NCBI GenBank assembly: GCA_918807975.1
Contig: OU964921.1
Coordinates: forward strand, 40,512,498-40,576,497
Length of the DNA: 64,000 nucleotides
Direction of reading: 5' to 3'
Source of the DNA: Aplidium turbinatum
Lineage: Eukaryota; Chordata; Ascidiacea; Aplousobranchia; Polyclinidae
The position numbers were made by a program, and so were the translations under genes. Position 1 is the stretch's first letter. The number at the start of each line of letters is the position of its first letter. The notes under the pieces are model-generated. The model saw nothing but the letters and a program-made list of their open reading frames with translations, ran no database searches and had not been told where the DNA came from. Of this stretch, positions 22,177-32,580 are shown piece by piece.

Positions 22177-23510
22177 TTACTTTGTTGAGGATATTGGGGG
22201 TTCATTCGATAGCTTCTGAGGAGAGTGTACAATTTTAAAGAAATGTTTATGGCCATTAGTGAAATTGCTTTCCTTTATAATGGCAAACCATAATGGAATA
22301 TAATTATTCATAATATAGTCCACACGTTTCCCCAATACAGCTGACGGTTCGTTAGATGCAACATCTAAACGTAGGATTATATTGGCTGTGGTCAACTATC
22401 TTGAGTGGTTCATCATACCTGGACTCCTATATATGCGAAATGAATTGATATATCTCCAATTTTCACTGCTCTGTGCATGTGTAGAAGATATTTTTGGTCA
22501 GTGCTGAGGTCATTTTCATCAATTTCAATCTCTGGTGCAGGAACTGCTTTATATTTTACAACATCTAGTTGTGTGACAGTGGCTAGCTGCTTTATAATGG
22601 GCCCAGTGAAGCTATCAGGTCTGCTAGTATTACCATATCTTTTATAAGATGTCTAAGAGGCAATTCATTACTATGGAGTAGGCATATTAACCATTGAAGT
22701 GGCTTTTGGTAATGATCTGCCAGGAGCTTTATCACAACGCCTTTTTGACCTGTGTTTATTGCAGTTCCATCGCATCCAATTGCCATTACATTATCGTAGC
22801 TAATTTTATTGGATCCAAGATATTCAAGAATCCCTGTAGCTAATGACACATTGGATCAGTTGGCTGCAGTAAAATGACCAATGAAATGAGAACTTGGCTC
22901 CTCAAGTAAAGTAATGTGTTCTTCAACTGCGAAATGTTTTCGAAGTCGCCCAGCAATTTAATTTTGTTTGATGGTTTAATCTTTTCGGCCATCAAAATAT
23001 ATGCTTTGCAAATTTATGCACATGATAGGCCTACTTTCCATTTGAGTTGTAAACCTCATTTTTTTTCTCGTTCTTCTCACTTTGCTTTTATCTATGACTG
23101 ATTGAGATCCGCTATCCGTTACAACTCCGGCATCTTGTAGAAATGATGAAGCCAGGGATACCTAGACACTAACGTAGATGAAGCAATAAGTGCTTCAGAC
23201 CTATCTGAAATACCAGTACGATCGCATGATTCAGCAAATACAGTACGGTAGGCCTACTACTAAACTGGAAGTAACCTTGCTTTTTCTGGGGATTCCGAGG
23301 CAAAACTGGGTTGATAATAATAAAAATCTTCGCATTGGATGACAAAGTTTCTGAGCTTGAATAAGTTAAAGGTGTTTTAACCAAAGCGCTACTTGTACCT
23401 GCTCCAGGGTCTTCACGTAAAGAACGGAATTGTTCTGATCTTGCGACTCTCCTCGGAAAATCTTTAAAATTAGATTTTGTGGCCGATTTATCATGTTTAT
23501 CAATCACCAT
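22177..23510 (-). pseudogene. Decayed transposase-like protein of the 21-28 kb element
   Basis: Minus-strand pieces in order: a basic N-terminal part (23510 on, DKHDKSATKSN...SEQFRSLREDPGAG), then EEHITLLEEPSSHFIGHFT, then NVMAIGCDGTAINTGQKG with LLHSNELPLRHL (22849-22592), then LSTDQKYLLHMHRAV and LTTANIILRLDVA...PLWFAI (to 22177). I know this order of motifs (GCDGTAxNTG, NELPLRHL, STDQxYLL, TTANRILRLYV) from many uncharacterised repeat proteins of invertebrates; I cannot name the family. Several stops and frame changes separate the pieces. Confidence 0.65.
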
Positions 23511-24618
23511 TATGCGAGTTGTTCTTTGATCAAGAAGGAACTGTTGTTCTGTAACAGGGACACGATTTTACTGCGGGCAAGTAGCCTACATTGCAGAAAA
23601 TTGGAATACTTAGGCTACAACAACCGATTTCAAATATTTCTACTTTGCAGATTCTTTCATTTGGTCCAAATTTTGCTGAAATTTAGGCCCACCTCAAGAA
23701 TTTGACTTCAAAAGGTCATTCATTTTTTTCTAACTCTTTATCATAAATATGTACTGATGTTCTTACCTCATTCGTATCATCCTGCAAAGTTAATGAACAG
23801 AACATAAATGAGCGTACAGCGTTAACACCATCTCGCCTTTTTGCGACAAGTTTGCTTATTAAGCAATGACAAAATAGCATCTCAAATTGGTGAAAATTCA
23901 GCATTTTGGTCGTCGATGCGGGGGCAGTAAACCTTAAAGGGGCAGACAAGTCCATTTTCAAATGCAAATTGAGAGTTGAAATACATAAAGGGAATATTCA
24001 AAAACACGTTGCATTTGTTTTTATGAAAAAACACTTATTTGTTCTCGTGCAATCTTAAAACAAAGTTTTGGTTTTGCAATGCCAACACACACCGCTTCAA
24101 CTGTTGTCGAAATAAAATATTTGCTTACGTGACGTCATAACCAGTATTCGCACTATTCGGCAAAACATTTTGCTGGTTTAAGGTCTGTGGTATGCAGCTG
24201 TAGATGAGGTTTGAGGCGTTTGCAGCAGTAGATAAAATTATTACAAGTAACAATTTTAGCTCATATTTAGTTTACTGTAGCCTTGATACTAGCTTACATC
24301 ATTTTTTGCACATTTACATTAGGCCTTGCACTTCAGGAAACAAGCAAATGCCAGTATTTTCCTGCAGTGCTACAGTATGTATGATTTTGATGGGATTTTA
24401 ATAACAAGAGGTTTAGAGTTAGACAGTCAAGGGTTGTAGGGATTTAAATTCATTTATTTTTCATGTTTAGTCATGTTTGTGTTCTCAACAGGCCTATCAG
24501 ACAGGCTAAACTAGGTAGTATGCCTACTTTAATATATACATGCTTTTCCAGTGCTATACTATTACTGATATCATACATAAATAGATTAAGCTAAACCTGT
24601 TACAGTTTTGTACTCATC

Positions 24619-24945
24619 ATGACAAGTCGATGTGTTGTATATGACTGTTCAGTGTTCATCTGGTGGTTCTTCTGTCGATAAAATTTCTTTGTTCAAATTT
24701 TCAAAAAATCATACAAGAAAATTGAAATGGGACAAGTTTTTAAACAACACATGAGTATTGAGTATGGCCAGGAGCAACAGAGACCAGCATAATAATGCCG
24801 ACTCCATTTCAAGGAAACAGATTTTCAAAATCTTCTTCAATTTGACATGGGACTTGCAACACAGCTTAAATTAAACCGCAATGCATGCCCTTCAATGTTT
24901 TTCAAAAAAATCCATTTCAACAATTCTGCAACCTTTGGAGTCAAG
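24619..24945 (+). pseudogene. THAP zinc-finger domain remnant
   Basis: Starts at the ATG near 24619: MTSRCVVYDC, the first Cys pair of a C2CH THAP finger. Then, after a frame change, VDKISLFKF and KLKWDKF (the conserved Trp). In a further frame comes LHFKETDF...NACPSMF, the His and the C-terminal HF..DF....PS.F signature. The frames change at least twice, so it is dead. THAP domains bind DNA and are found in P-element, Kolobok and host proteins. Confidence 0.6.
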
Positions 24946-25341
24946 GTCCAGTGATGAGACAACTCCACAACAAAATTCCAATCCATCCATACGACAGCCT
25001 GTCAGGAAACGTCAAGTTCTTGAAGTAATTTTGGCTTAACAATTATGTTACTACATGTTTGCTATAAAGTACTGTACATAAGTTGGGGAATGGGGACTCT
25101 GGGGAGTACTGTACCATCCTTGAGAAATTTTTTTTCATATAATTTAGAATATCTTCCGGCTAAGCCTATTACATTTTAGTTGCTGCCTGCTGGTATAGCG
25201 ATTCCTAGCTACATGTAATTTTAAAATGACTCATCTATAACTCACCAAGTGTATTAACAAAAACAAGTCCTTGACCAACTGGTGTTTATTTCATTTACCG
25301 GCTAGAACTATATGCAACGGTAATGTAACAGTGCATAAATG

Positions 25342-25621
25342 GGATGCAACCTACTTCGTACCATGAACAGTTCGTACCATCAAGTCGTACCCTGAGAAAA
25401 TTGAAAAAAAAATTAAAAAAAGCCAAAATAGCACACAGATCGGAACCCTAACTCCTTAACCCTAACTCCTAACCCTAACTTTACAATGTTTGCGTTCTCT
25501 CGATCTTTTCATGGTAGGAATTGATCGATTAGCGACTTCGGCTTTGTGCTATTTTTTTTCTCTCGATCTTTTCATGGTACGAACTGTTCCTGGTACGAAG
25601 TAGGTTGCACCCGCCACCCGC
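25342..25621. mobile_element. hAT-type element, GGATGCAACCTA ends, copy 1
   Basis: Left end GGATGCAACCTACTTCGTACC, right end inverted with ggttgcaccc. An exact 8-bp duplication cataaatg lies at 25334-25341 and 25622-25629. Inner part holds CCTAACCCTAAC-type telomere-like units, as in the larger relative at 57790-59338. Confidence 0.82.
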
Positions 25622-25629
25622 ATAAATGT

Positions 25630-25846
25630 GAGGCTCTTGACACAGGACCGGTTACCGAGATTGGCAGAGTTGAAGTTTTCCGATTGTTGAAGTGTTGTTG
25701 CCAAGGAATTATTCCATTCACTAGGTGCCGCTGAATGAAGAGCAGTCCTGAAAGTGCGTTGCTCAAGCGCACACTCCGAGGGTCGAACTTGCGCCGTGTG
25801 ATCTTGAGTCGGGCGTGTAACCACTGAGCTAACGGGGCGGAGTGGG
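25630..25846 (-). mobile_element. tRNA-derived SINE, family 1
   Basis: On the minus strand, CCCGTTAGCTCAGTGGTTAC contains a box A-like sequence and, about 35 bases on, AAGTTCGACCC matches box B of RNA polymerase III promoters. An unrelated body follows for about 150 bp. The cloverleaf is not intact, so this is a SINE head rather than a tRNA gene. The ends are approximate. Confidence 0.6.
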
Positions 25847-26072
25847 AAGGCCTATTATTGGTCAACACTTTTGTTATGGATTTGTTATAATGGATGTAAT
25901 AAACACACCTACAGATAAGTTTTTATAGGCTTGTGAGTGCAAAAATCACTTTGATCTGCATTTCTTTATAGACAACTTGTAACTGCTATTCATTCCAACG
26001 AGAATAGCAGCAGGTCTACCGCTGGTTTCGGAGTGGCTATTCTCTAAAAACGATCAAAGAAAACCCCACTTA

Positions 26073-26345
26073 GGGAGCGTTCAAATATTACGTAACGCCT
26101 TCGAGGGGGAGGGGGGGGTTTATGCAAAGCGTTACGTTAGCGTCACATCGGGGGGGAGGAGGTTCAAGCAAAACGTTACGTAACGCTTTCGAGTACGGAA
26201 TGGTAGTTTTTTGTGCTGAATTCGTAGTGAAAAAGCGTTACATGGGGGAGGGGGGGATTGAAAAAAGCGTTACGTTGGCGTTACATGGGGGAGGGGGGGG
26301 TCAAAAATTCGGAAAAAAAGCGTTACGTAATATTTGAACGTTCCC
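26073..26345. mobile_element. Harbinger-like MITE, GGGAGCGTTCAAAT ends
   Basis: Inverted ends GGGAGCGTTCAAATATTACG / CGTAATATTTGAACGTTCCC and a 3-bp duplication TTA (26070-26072, 26346-26348), as in PIF/Harbinger. Inside, repeated AGCGTTACGT words alternate with G-runs. Confidence 0.85.
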
Positions 26346-26441
26346 TTACTGTAAGTTATCTATACAGCATAATTTTGTGAAATCAACAATATTCCAAAAC
26401 TGCTACTTTATAATACCATGTGTAGTTGTAGTATGTGATTA

Positions 26442-26639
26442 CCCAGTCAGCAAAATCAGTCATTTTTACATTGATTCAACGTTTTGCAGATGTTGAATCA
26501 ATGTAAACATGACGGATTTGATGTAAATTTTGTCATTTTTATTATTCATTTATTTGACGCAAAATCCGTCATTTTTACATTGATTCAACGTCTGCAAAAC
26601 GTTGAATCAATGTAAAAAGGACTGATTTTGCTGACTGGG
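26442..26639. mobile_element. Palindromic MITE, CCCAGTCAGCAAAATC ends
   Basis: Inverted ends CCCAGTCAGCAAAATCAGTC / GACTGATTTTGCTGACTGGG, flanked by TA on both sides (26440-26441, 26640-26641). Inner arms repeat TTTTACATTGATTCAACG in both directions, so single strands could fold into a long hairpin. The CCCAG end is shared with the two large elements at 33169 and 54205. Confidence 0.8.
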
Positions 26640-27004
26640 TAAGCATGTGCGGTAAAGTGAAATGTGTGCAGCAATCATTGTGACTACCATACATTTTTAT
26701 TGATTTAAAATGCATTATCTTTTTTAAAGATCATGTCAAGAGCCTCTTGAAGATTGCATTGTGTGAAAGGGAAACATTAGCAGAACACCGAGAAGAATGG
26801 GAGAGCACACCTATTCCTATGCATTTATGCTTAGACGTTTGCATCTAGATGTTTCTGATGCAATTGCATCTTATTTTTCACGGTTTTCTAACCAAAACCC
26901 GTCTTGAATGATGTAGCAATACCTAAAAATGGGCAACCGCAATCATGTTGTATTATATTCATGTAACCAAAAGTTGTTTTTAAATACGCTATAGGCACAT
27001 TGTC

Positions 27005-27151
27005 TACAGACAGTTTGTTCCGTGGATCTGGGGTTACCTTGGTCATTCAATCCGTGTGCCTCTGCCGTCATGCGCTGTTTCGGCCATTAGGTCGAAATTT
27101 TCAAGTGAAGATAGAAAATATGTTGAATTTAAATATCCTGATTTGAAATAA
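27005..27151 (+). pseudogene. P2X7 cytosolic-tail-like (P2RX7_C) exon
   Basis: Reading from tac at 27005, the frame gives YRQFVPWIWGYLG, IRVPLPSCAVSAIRSKF and a stop at 27151. This matches my memory of the Cys-rich ballast domain of P2X7 receptors (YRQF..W.WG.LG....V.LPSC.V..IR..F), which is widespread in repeat-associated proteins of invertebrates. A splice-acceptor-like sequence (tttgtctacag-type) lies at its start. It sits in the TTAA element, about 2 kb after the THAP remnant; whether they formed one protein is unknown. Confidence 0.55.
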
Positions 27152-27941
27152 AAAGAAGTCACAATTCAAAGTCTGCTTCATGAAAAGCTTTGGCGTGTGC
27201 ATAGAGATAGTGATTTTTGTACTTGTAGCCTACAGTAAAGTATACCTATCAGAGTTCTTGAGAAAATGTTCCTAGTTCCTTATAAACTAATATGGTGCTT
27301 GCCTGAAGCTAGTTGCTTTCGGTGTTCATTTTATCAACTACTAAGCTGCTTAAAATCGACATAAATAGTTCACTGCATTTGCTGGAAACAACACCATAAG
27401 CGATCTCTTACTCTGCATTTCAAATGCATCTTACGTAAACATACGAGCAGCTTGTACCGTTATGACGTCACGTCCAATTATCGCACGGTTCAGTGAGCAC
27501 GCGTCGCTCTGAAACTAAGGGCTAACTAAAACGGCCCTACAAAGGAAACGCAATGAAATTGAGGGAAAATTTCAACGACAACCACTTATTATACATGTGT
27601 AGAGCACTTACAAAAAAAAAAATCGAAAAGTATGGTTTGGGGTTTACTGCCCCTTTAAGCTTCGAACATGCTTTTACACAGGAAAGTTCTGGGTACATCC
27701 CACTTACAATTTATAATTAGCCAGTAGAAAAATTATAAAAAAAATTATGTTAAAACGGAAAGTGAAATTTCCCCATTTTTTTCAAAAAATTGAAAGTTTG
27801 ACCCCTCTGCGGGGGCAGAAGATGCACCCCCAAACTGACAAAATTTTGCACACGTAATTTTTTCATGCATGTGCCACTTTTTATGACTAGCCGTTTTTGA
27901 ATTTCGAAAAAAAGTCAAAAACGGCCCACCCTAATGCTCAG

Positions 27942-28124
27942 ACCACTCGACGTCCGCTACAAAGGCAATACCTTAGCAAGGTATGAAAGGAATGGTCCAA
28001 CAGGAAAGAGTCTTACTGTAGTCGAACAGAGCTGAACACTTTTCATAAGAAGGTCAAATATGAAGGCAATCAATATTAAAAAGTCGTCAGTGAATAAAGC
28101 TAAATTCATATCGTCATAATTGAA
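27942..28124. other. Unassigned spacer between two TIR elements
   Basis: Short unique-looking sequence into which the elements on both sides inserted. No signal was seen. Confidence 0.4.
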
Positions 28125-28416
28125 TAACACTGCGTCACAAAAAAATATGGTATGTCGGTAACTGAGATACCAATATCCATTCTAGACGTAGTTTTGGGCG
28201 CTGATTCCGAATCTGAAATCGGTTTTGCTCTATCACGTCAGGTTGTTGAGTTATTCACAATTTTTATTTTCTCCAAATTGGCTTATAGTTGATTATATTG
28301 GCAATTGCTAGTGTATCTCTAAATCGCTTTATTGCCTGCAAAGTTGCTTTTATTTATTAAAAAAACATGACTGTTCTAGGCTACTACACAGTAGACATGA
28401 AAAACCGTCAGTTCCA

Positions 28417-29108
28417 GTGGCCTACAGTACCAAGACCAAAGAAACATATGAAGCAATGAAAAATTTGCTAACATGCATCAGTTATGAAAACCATAAATGG
28501 CATATATGTGGTGACCTAAAAGTTGTTGGACTCTTACTTGGTTTGCAGCTGGGTTACACTAAGTACATGTGTTTCCTTTGTTTGTGGAATAGCTGGGCAG
28601 ATGAACAGCACTATAGTACAGAAAAATGGCCCACCCGTGCAAATTTCAACCCAGGCAATTTCAATGTGCAACATCAGCCATTAGTTGATGCGAACAAAAT
28701 TTTCCTTCCTCCACTCCACATAAAACTTGGTTTGTTCAAAAATTTTGTGAAAGCCATGGATAAACAAAGTGATGGATTTAAATATATTTGCGAGATATTT
28801 TCTTACAAATCTGACGCAAAGCTGAAGCAAGGAATCTTTGTTGGACCAGAAATAAGAAAATTGTTGAAAGATGAAATTTTAAAAAGCAAATTGACTCCAC
28901 AACAACTTGTGGCCTGGAACGGTTTCTTTTTGGTTGTTGAAAATTTTCCTGGTAAGCACAAAGCAACCAATTACAAAGAAATTGTCAACCAAATGCTAAA
29001 GTCATATGAAGCAATGGGGGGTCGGATGTCGCTGAAAATGCATTTTTTGCATAATCACCTAGATTTTTTTCCACCCAACAATGCTGATGTCAGTGATGAA
29101 CATGGAGA
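28417..29108 (+). pseudogene. Transposase-like protein, N-terminal part
   Basis: Frame with HWKICGDLK-like motif (HKWHICGDLKVVGLLLGLQ), YTKYMCFLCLWNSWA, LPPLHIKLGLFKNFVKAMDK and MHFLHNHLDFFPPN...SDEHG. I know this set from many uncharacterised proteins of repeat origin in cnidarians and insects; the spaced D, H and E residues suggest a DDE/D enzyme, which is inference. The usual N-terminal part is not seen upstream. The frame is cut at the codon after SDEHG by an insertion and resumes at about 31023. Confidence 0.65.
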
Positions 29109-29610
29109 CGTAAAGACGTAAAAGAAGCAGTCGTTCCAGGAGTTTAAATAGAACACAAAGGAGAGATATTGGTCTATAGCTCTTGGTGTCATCGGCAGGC
29201 TTTTTTGGTTTGAGAATAGCCATCACTGAAGCCTTACGCCATATTTTAGGGAGTTTCAATTGCTGAAAGCAAGCTGTATAGAACTTAGCTAGCCATTCTA
29301 ATAGGTTGGTAGGGCAATGCTTGAGAAACTCAGGAGGTATCTTATCCGGGCCCTGAGATTTACCAGTCTTGATGAGTTTTATTGCATTACGCAGTTCCGT
29401 GATCTTGAAAGGAGAATCAAGATAAATGTCAGAGTTGTGTGTCGCCCAAAGCTGTTTGATCTCACGGTTGACTGCTCTGGACGATGTTGCGTCAATCTGT
29501 TTACATCTTCCATTACGAAGCACTTGTGTCGCGATGGCGTTTGCTGAGACAAGGCACCGCTTGGGAGCAGAGGTGCGTCCAGAAAGACGGTTGAATGTCT
29601 TCCATGCCAA
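29109..29610 (-). pseudogene. LINE RT, N-terminal part
   Basis: Frame with SPFKITELRNAIKLIKTGKS, GPDKIPPEFLKHCP and KSYRPISLLCVLFKLLERLLL, RT blocks 1-3 of APE-type LINEs. It is cut off at 29109 just before the catalytic blocks. It lies downstream of the endonuclease at 29675-30775, with a frame change between them. Confidence 0.78.
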
Positions 29611-29674
29611 ACGACTGGAATGAGTAAAATCGATGCTTTGGACAGTTTCCTCCCAGCGCTCTCTGCGGTTCTTA

Positions 29675-30775
29675 TCAAGGTATTTCCGTTAGGTTATTTG
29701 CTCTTTGAATTGATTCACCGCCAGGTTCAGCCTTTAGGAAATCATTGTACTTGTACTGACATTCTTTGTCCCAGGTAGGGATATATTGCTTTCTTCGCCC
29801 TCGTGGGATACCGGCCTTAACGGCATCTAACAGGAGTTGGCAGAATGAAGTGTAGGCTTCATTTATGCCCATGGTTGCTGGTTTTGGTAAACTGGTACAT
29901 TTGCGTTCAAGATACTCCGTGAATAATGTCCAGTTGGCTTTGCGGAAGTTCCATCGGTTTACTGGTTTTGACTTTAGTGGCATAATGGGGTGTGCAGGGC
30001 TTATAAAAGAGGGTCGGTGTTGGGATTTAGGAAAAGGGTCTAAAACAACTCTGCGAGGGAAGGAGCCATTGAGCTTAACAAATGGTAGGTCAGGGTTTGA
30101 AGTAGTTCCCCATCTATTAGAATAAAAACTGTCGGGTTGTTTTGGGTCGTAAAGCAATTTAGCATTAATTATGGAAGCCCAGTTCTCTAGTGTAGAGCCG
30201 TCACTATTGGTAGTAGCATAACTCCATTCCGTACTGTGCGAGTTAAAGTCACCAGCATATATACTTGGTGAGTCATAACAGGGAATAGAATCGGCCAATA
30301 GTTTGGTCGAGGGTGGTTTATAAACGTTAACCACTGTGATGTTGTCAACTTTTGTAGCAGCCCACTCTATTTCATCAGATTCCTTGCTGGAAGCGAGGGG
30401 AAGCCATGTCGCAGAGCTATGCACAAAAGTAGCAATTCCGTGAATAGCGCTATGGGTATAGGCAGCCAGTTCATAACCAGTGATTTTAAGTCTGGAAGAA
30501 TCCACTGCGTGTGTTTCTTGTAGTAGGATAACAGTGGCGTTGGCAGTTGTGTTGATCAGATGTTCAATGACCGAAATTTTGGCTGATGTTAGACCTTCTA
30601 CATTTAGCTGTAGCAGCGTGATGCCTTCCCTTACGGTGTTAGAATATACCTGCCCTAACAAGGGCACATGCTCAGGGGAGGCGTCACGCTTATCAGACTT
30701 CTTTGTCTGTGACCTGCAATTTTTGCAGTTTCTGCTTCTGATTGTCGTCATTAGCCTGAAAAAGTTTCCAGTCAC
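29675..30775 (-). pseudogene. LINE APE endonuclease (Jockey-like)
   Basis: 366 codons. Endonuclease motifs are LLQLNVEGLTSAK, ILLQETHA (catalytic Glu), IHGIATFVH, VNVYKPPS and IYAGDFNSHS (catalytic Asp and Asn), then NPDLPFV. Downstream is the linker with RGRRKQYIPTWD. It would nick target DNA to prime reverse transcription. The frame ends before RT, which continues in another frame. Confidence 0.8.
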
Positions 30776-31022
30776 CAGGATTCACCACGCGGAGGTAGAC
30801 GACATGAATCCCAAAAATCACAATAATGGTAATTTGAAACGCACTCAATTGCACAACCACGAATCACTTGTATTGCTCAACAACTGAATTTCTGAAAGCA
30901 TGCTCTGCTGGCAAGCCAGCGGTTGTGTTGGACTACCAATCGATCGAAAATGCAGCTGACTTTAGTGACCTTTTGGTCTTTCGCTGTCATCCTTGTTGTG
31001 CGAATTATTTGGAGAGGGGTTT

Positions 31023-31169
31023 CATGGAGAGAGGTTTCATCAAGACATTAAAATCATAAAAGAAAGATACCAGGGGAATGTCAATCCTTCCATGATGGCT
31101 GACTTTTGTTGGTCTCTTCAAAGAGACACCAATGAAGACCATCAAAGGAAGAGAAGGCATTATTTCTGA
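31023..31169 (+). pseudogene. Transposase-like protein, C-terminal part
   Basis: Continues the frame cut at 29108: HGERFHQDIKIIKERY, NPSMMADFCWSLQRD, HQRKRRHYF, then TGA at 31167-31169. A 15-bp stretch (ggagagRggtttcat) is present twice in tandem at 31011-31040, next to the insertion edge. Confidence 0.7.
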
Positions 31170-31713
31170 AATTCCACAGCATTTCTGAAATGTTCAATGA
31201 GAACCTTTTTTTTGCAAAAAATGACTGATATCTTGGTCTTATAACGTAGCCTTTATGCTAAAAGACGACTTTTTAAGCTAACAAAAGTTTGTTAATTGTG
31301 ATATTTGTTAAGTGTTTGCGATTGCATTTAATTTGTTCGTATATGCTGCATATCAATTAACAACAAGCTTAAAAATAGCTGTCAATTGATGCAAATATTC
31401 GTAAAGTTAGGCTCCTTACGGCATATTATTTTTCATGTTGAATTGAATTTTTGATTGGCAGTGATTAAAAGAAATTTCCAGACTCTTTCATGAATTTTAA
31501 AAAGACTTTTTGACTGCGGCAAAAAAGAGACATTATAACAAAATTGACCCAATTTTCAAAAATTTAAAAATAATAAATTGTGAATAACTCAAAAACCTGA
31601 CGTGATAGAGCAAAACCGAGTTCAGATTCGGAATCAGCGCCCAAAACTACGCCTAAAATGGATATTGGTATCTCAGTTACCGACATGCCATATTTTTTTG
31701 TAACGCAGTGTAA

Positions 31714-32319
31714 TTTATGTTCATGTCGTCTAAACTCCTCAATCGTCGTATGCTACTGCGTGATGTGCAGTCTGACCATGGGAAGAGCTCAACACTTTGC
31801 TCTCCTGGGCCGCATCGAAACGGGCTTTTGCCTAAGGATGGGTTTCATTTATGTCCAGTTTTCTTTCTCCATCCTATTTTTATTATGATGACTGCTCATC
31901 CACATCAATATTGGAACTGGCAAATGCGAACCACAACACTTTTTATTAGGCTATCATTTATTGCTACATGTGTGCTTCTGTTTGTTTTTTGGGTTTTGTG
32001 GCCGTGCTAACTACAGACATAGGCTACAGGCTACTACATGATTTACTATTCAGGCACGTTTTAAACCTTTCAAGGTTTTTCCACCATTTCCCGTTCATTA
32101 ACGTCCTGGTAGGCCTATATCGACTATTGTAGTTACTATACTTACTTTGTATCTTTTTCGTCCCTGACGCGTTAATGACTAGAAATAAATGAACGAATGA
32201 TGTATGTATCATTTAAGTGAACATTACTACAGTACTTTTTAAAAAGAGATTCTTTTGTAACAAGTCTATGATCAATAATATATTTGCTCATCACAAATTT
32301 ATTTATAACATCACAAAGC
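31714..32319. other. Unassigned stretch
   Basis: About 600 bp with only short ORFs and TAGGCCTA words. No TIR or domain was recognised. Confidence 0.4.
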
Positions 32320-32580
32320 ATCACAATAATGGTAATTTGAAACGCACTCAATTGCACAACCACGAATCACTTGTATTGCTCAACAACTGAATTTCTGAAA
32401 GCATGCTCTGCTGGCAAGCCAGCGGTTGTGTTGGACTACCAATCGATCGAAAATGCAGCTGACTTTAGTGACCTTTTGGTCTTTCGCTGTCATCCTTGTT
32501 GTGCGAATTATTTGTGTTTATTGTGTTTTTGTATATTTTTGTTTTTTTCTTTCTTTTTCGCTAACAAAAAAAAATAAATT
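32320..32580 (+). mobile_element. LINE or SINE 3' end with A-rich tail
   Basis: The first 194 bp are identical to 30817-31010. It then runs through a T-rich stretch to a run of A followed by AATAAATTGAACTGAA. It is probably the 3' end of a non-LTR element on the plus strand. The family is unknown. Confidence 0.5.

Larger units (their letters stand above)
23938..27654 (+). mobile_element. TTAA-type element with THAP remnant (Kolobok-like)
   Basis: Inverted ends AGGGGCAG...CTGCCCCT, flanked by TTAA on both sides (23934-23937, 27655-27658). Removing insert and one TTAA restores the interrupted TIR of the host element. TTAA targets are used by piggyBac and Kolobok; the THAP remnant at 24619-24945 favours Kolobok, whose proteins are known to carry THAP domains. 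It holds three smaller elements (25342-25621, 26073-26345, 26442-26639), a SINE and a P2X7-tail-like exon. No complete transposase is visible. Confidence 0.7.
21487..27933 (-). mobile_element. TIR element with about 450-bp inverted ends and a transposase remnant
   Basis: The left TIR, 21487-21935, starts TAGGGTGGGCCG. Its inverted partner ends at 27933, but the partner is split into 23760-23937 and 27655-27933 by a TTAA insertion. Flanks are atgttcag (21479-21486) and atgctcag (27934-27941), an 8-bp duplication with one change. The interior (21936-23715) carries a decayed minus-strand transposase. The 8-bp duplication suggests hAT-like integration, but the protein is not a typical hAT transposase, so the superfamily is left open. 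Confidence 0.8.
29109..31010 (-). mobile_element. Rearranged Jockey-like LINE insertion
   Basis: It interrupts the transposase frame and is flanked by ggaga (29104-29108, 31011-31015). Bases 29109-30816 read as a minus-strand LINE from upstream of the endonuclease into the first part of RT. Bases 30817-31010 run the other way and match 32320-32513 exactly. An inverted 5' part joined to a forward 3' part is what twin priming makes, but no A-tail is present here, so another rearrangement is possible. Confidence 0.6.
28128..31710 (+). mobile_element. CACTGCG-TIR element with transposase remnant
   Basis: Inverted ends of about 145 bp (28128-28272 and 31566-31710) starting CACTGCGTCACAAAAAAATA. 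Flanking TAA on both sides (28125-28127, 31711-31713) suggests a 3-bp duplication. It carries a plus-strand transposase split by a rearranged LINE. The superfamily is not recognised. Confidence 0.72.

Noticed and set aside
25549-25868. Minus-strand ORFs at 25.5-25.9 kb as genes
   Set aside because: They run through a hAT end and a tRNA-derived SINE head; no domain.
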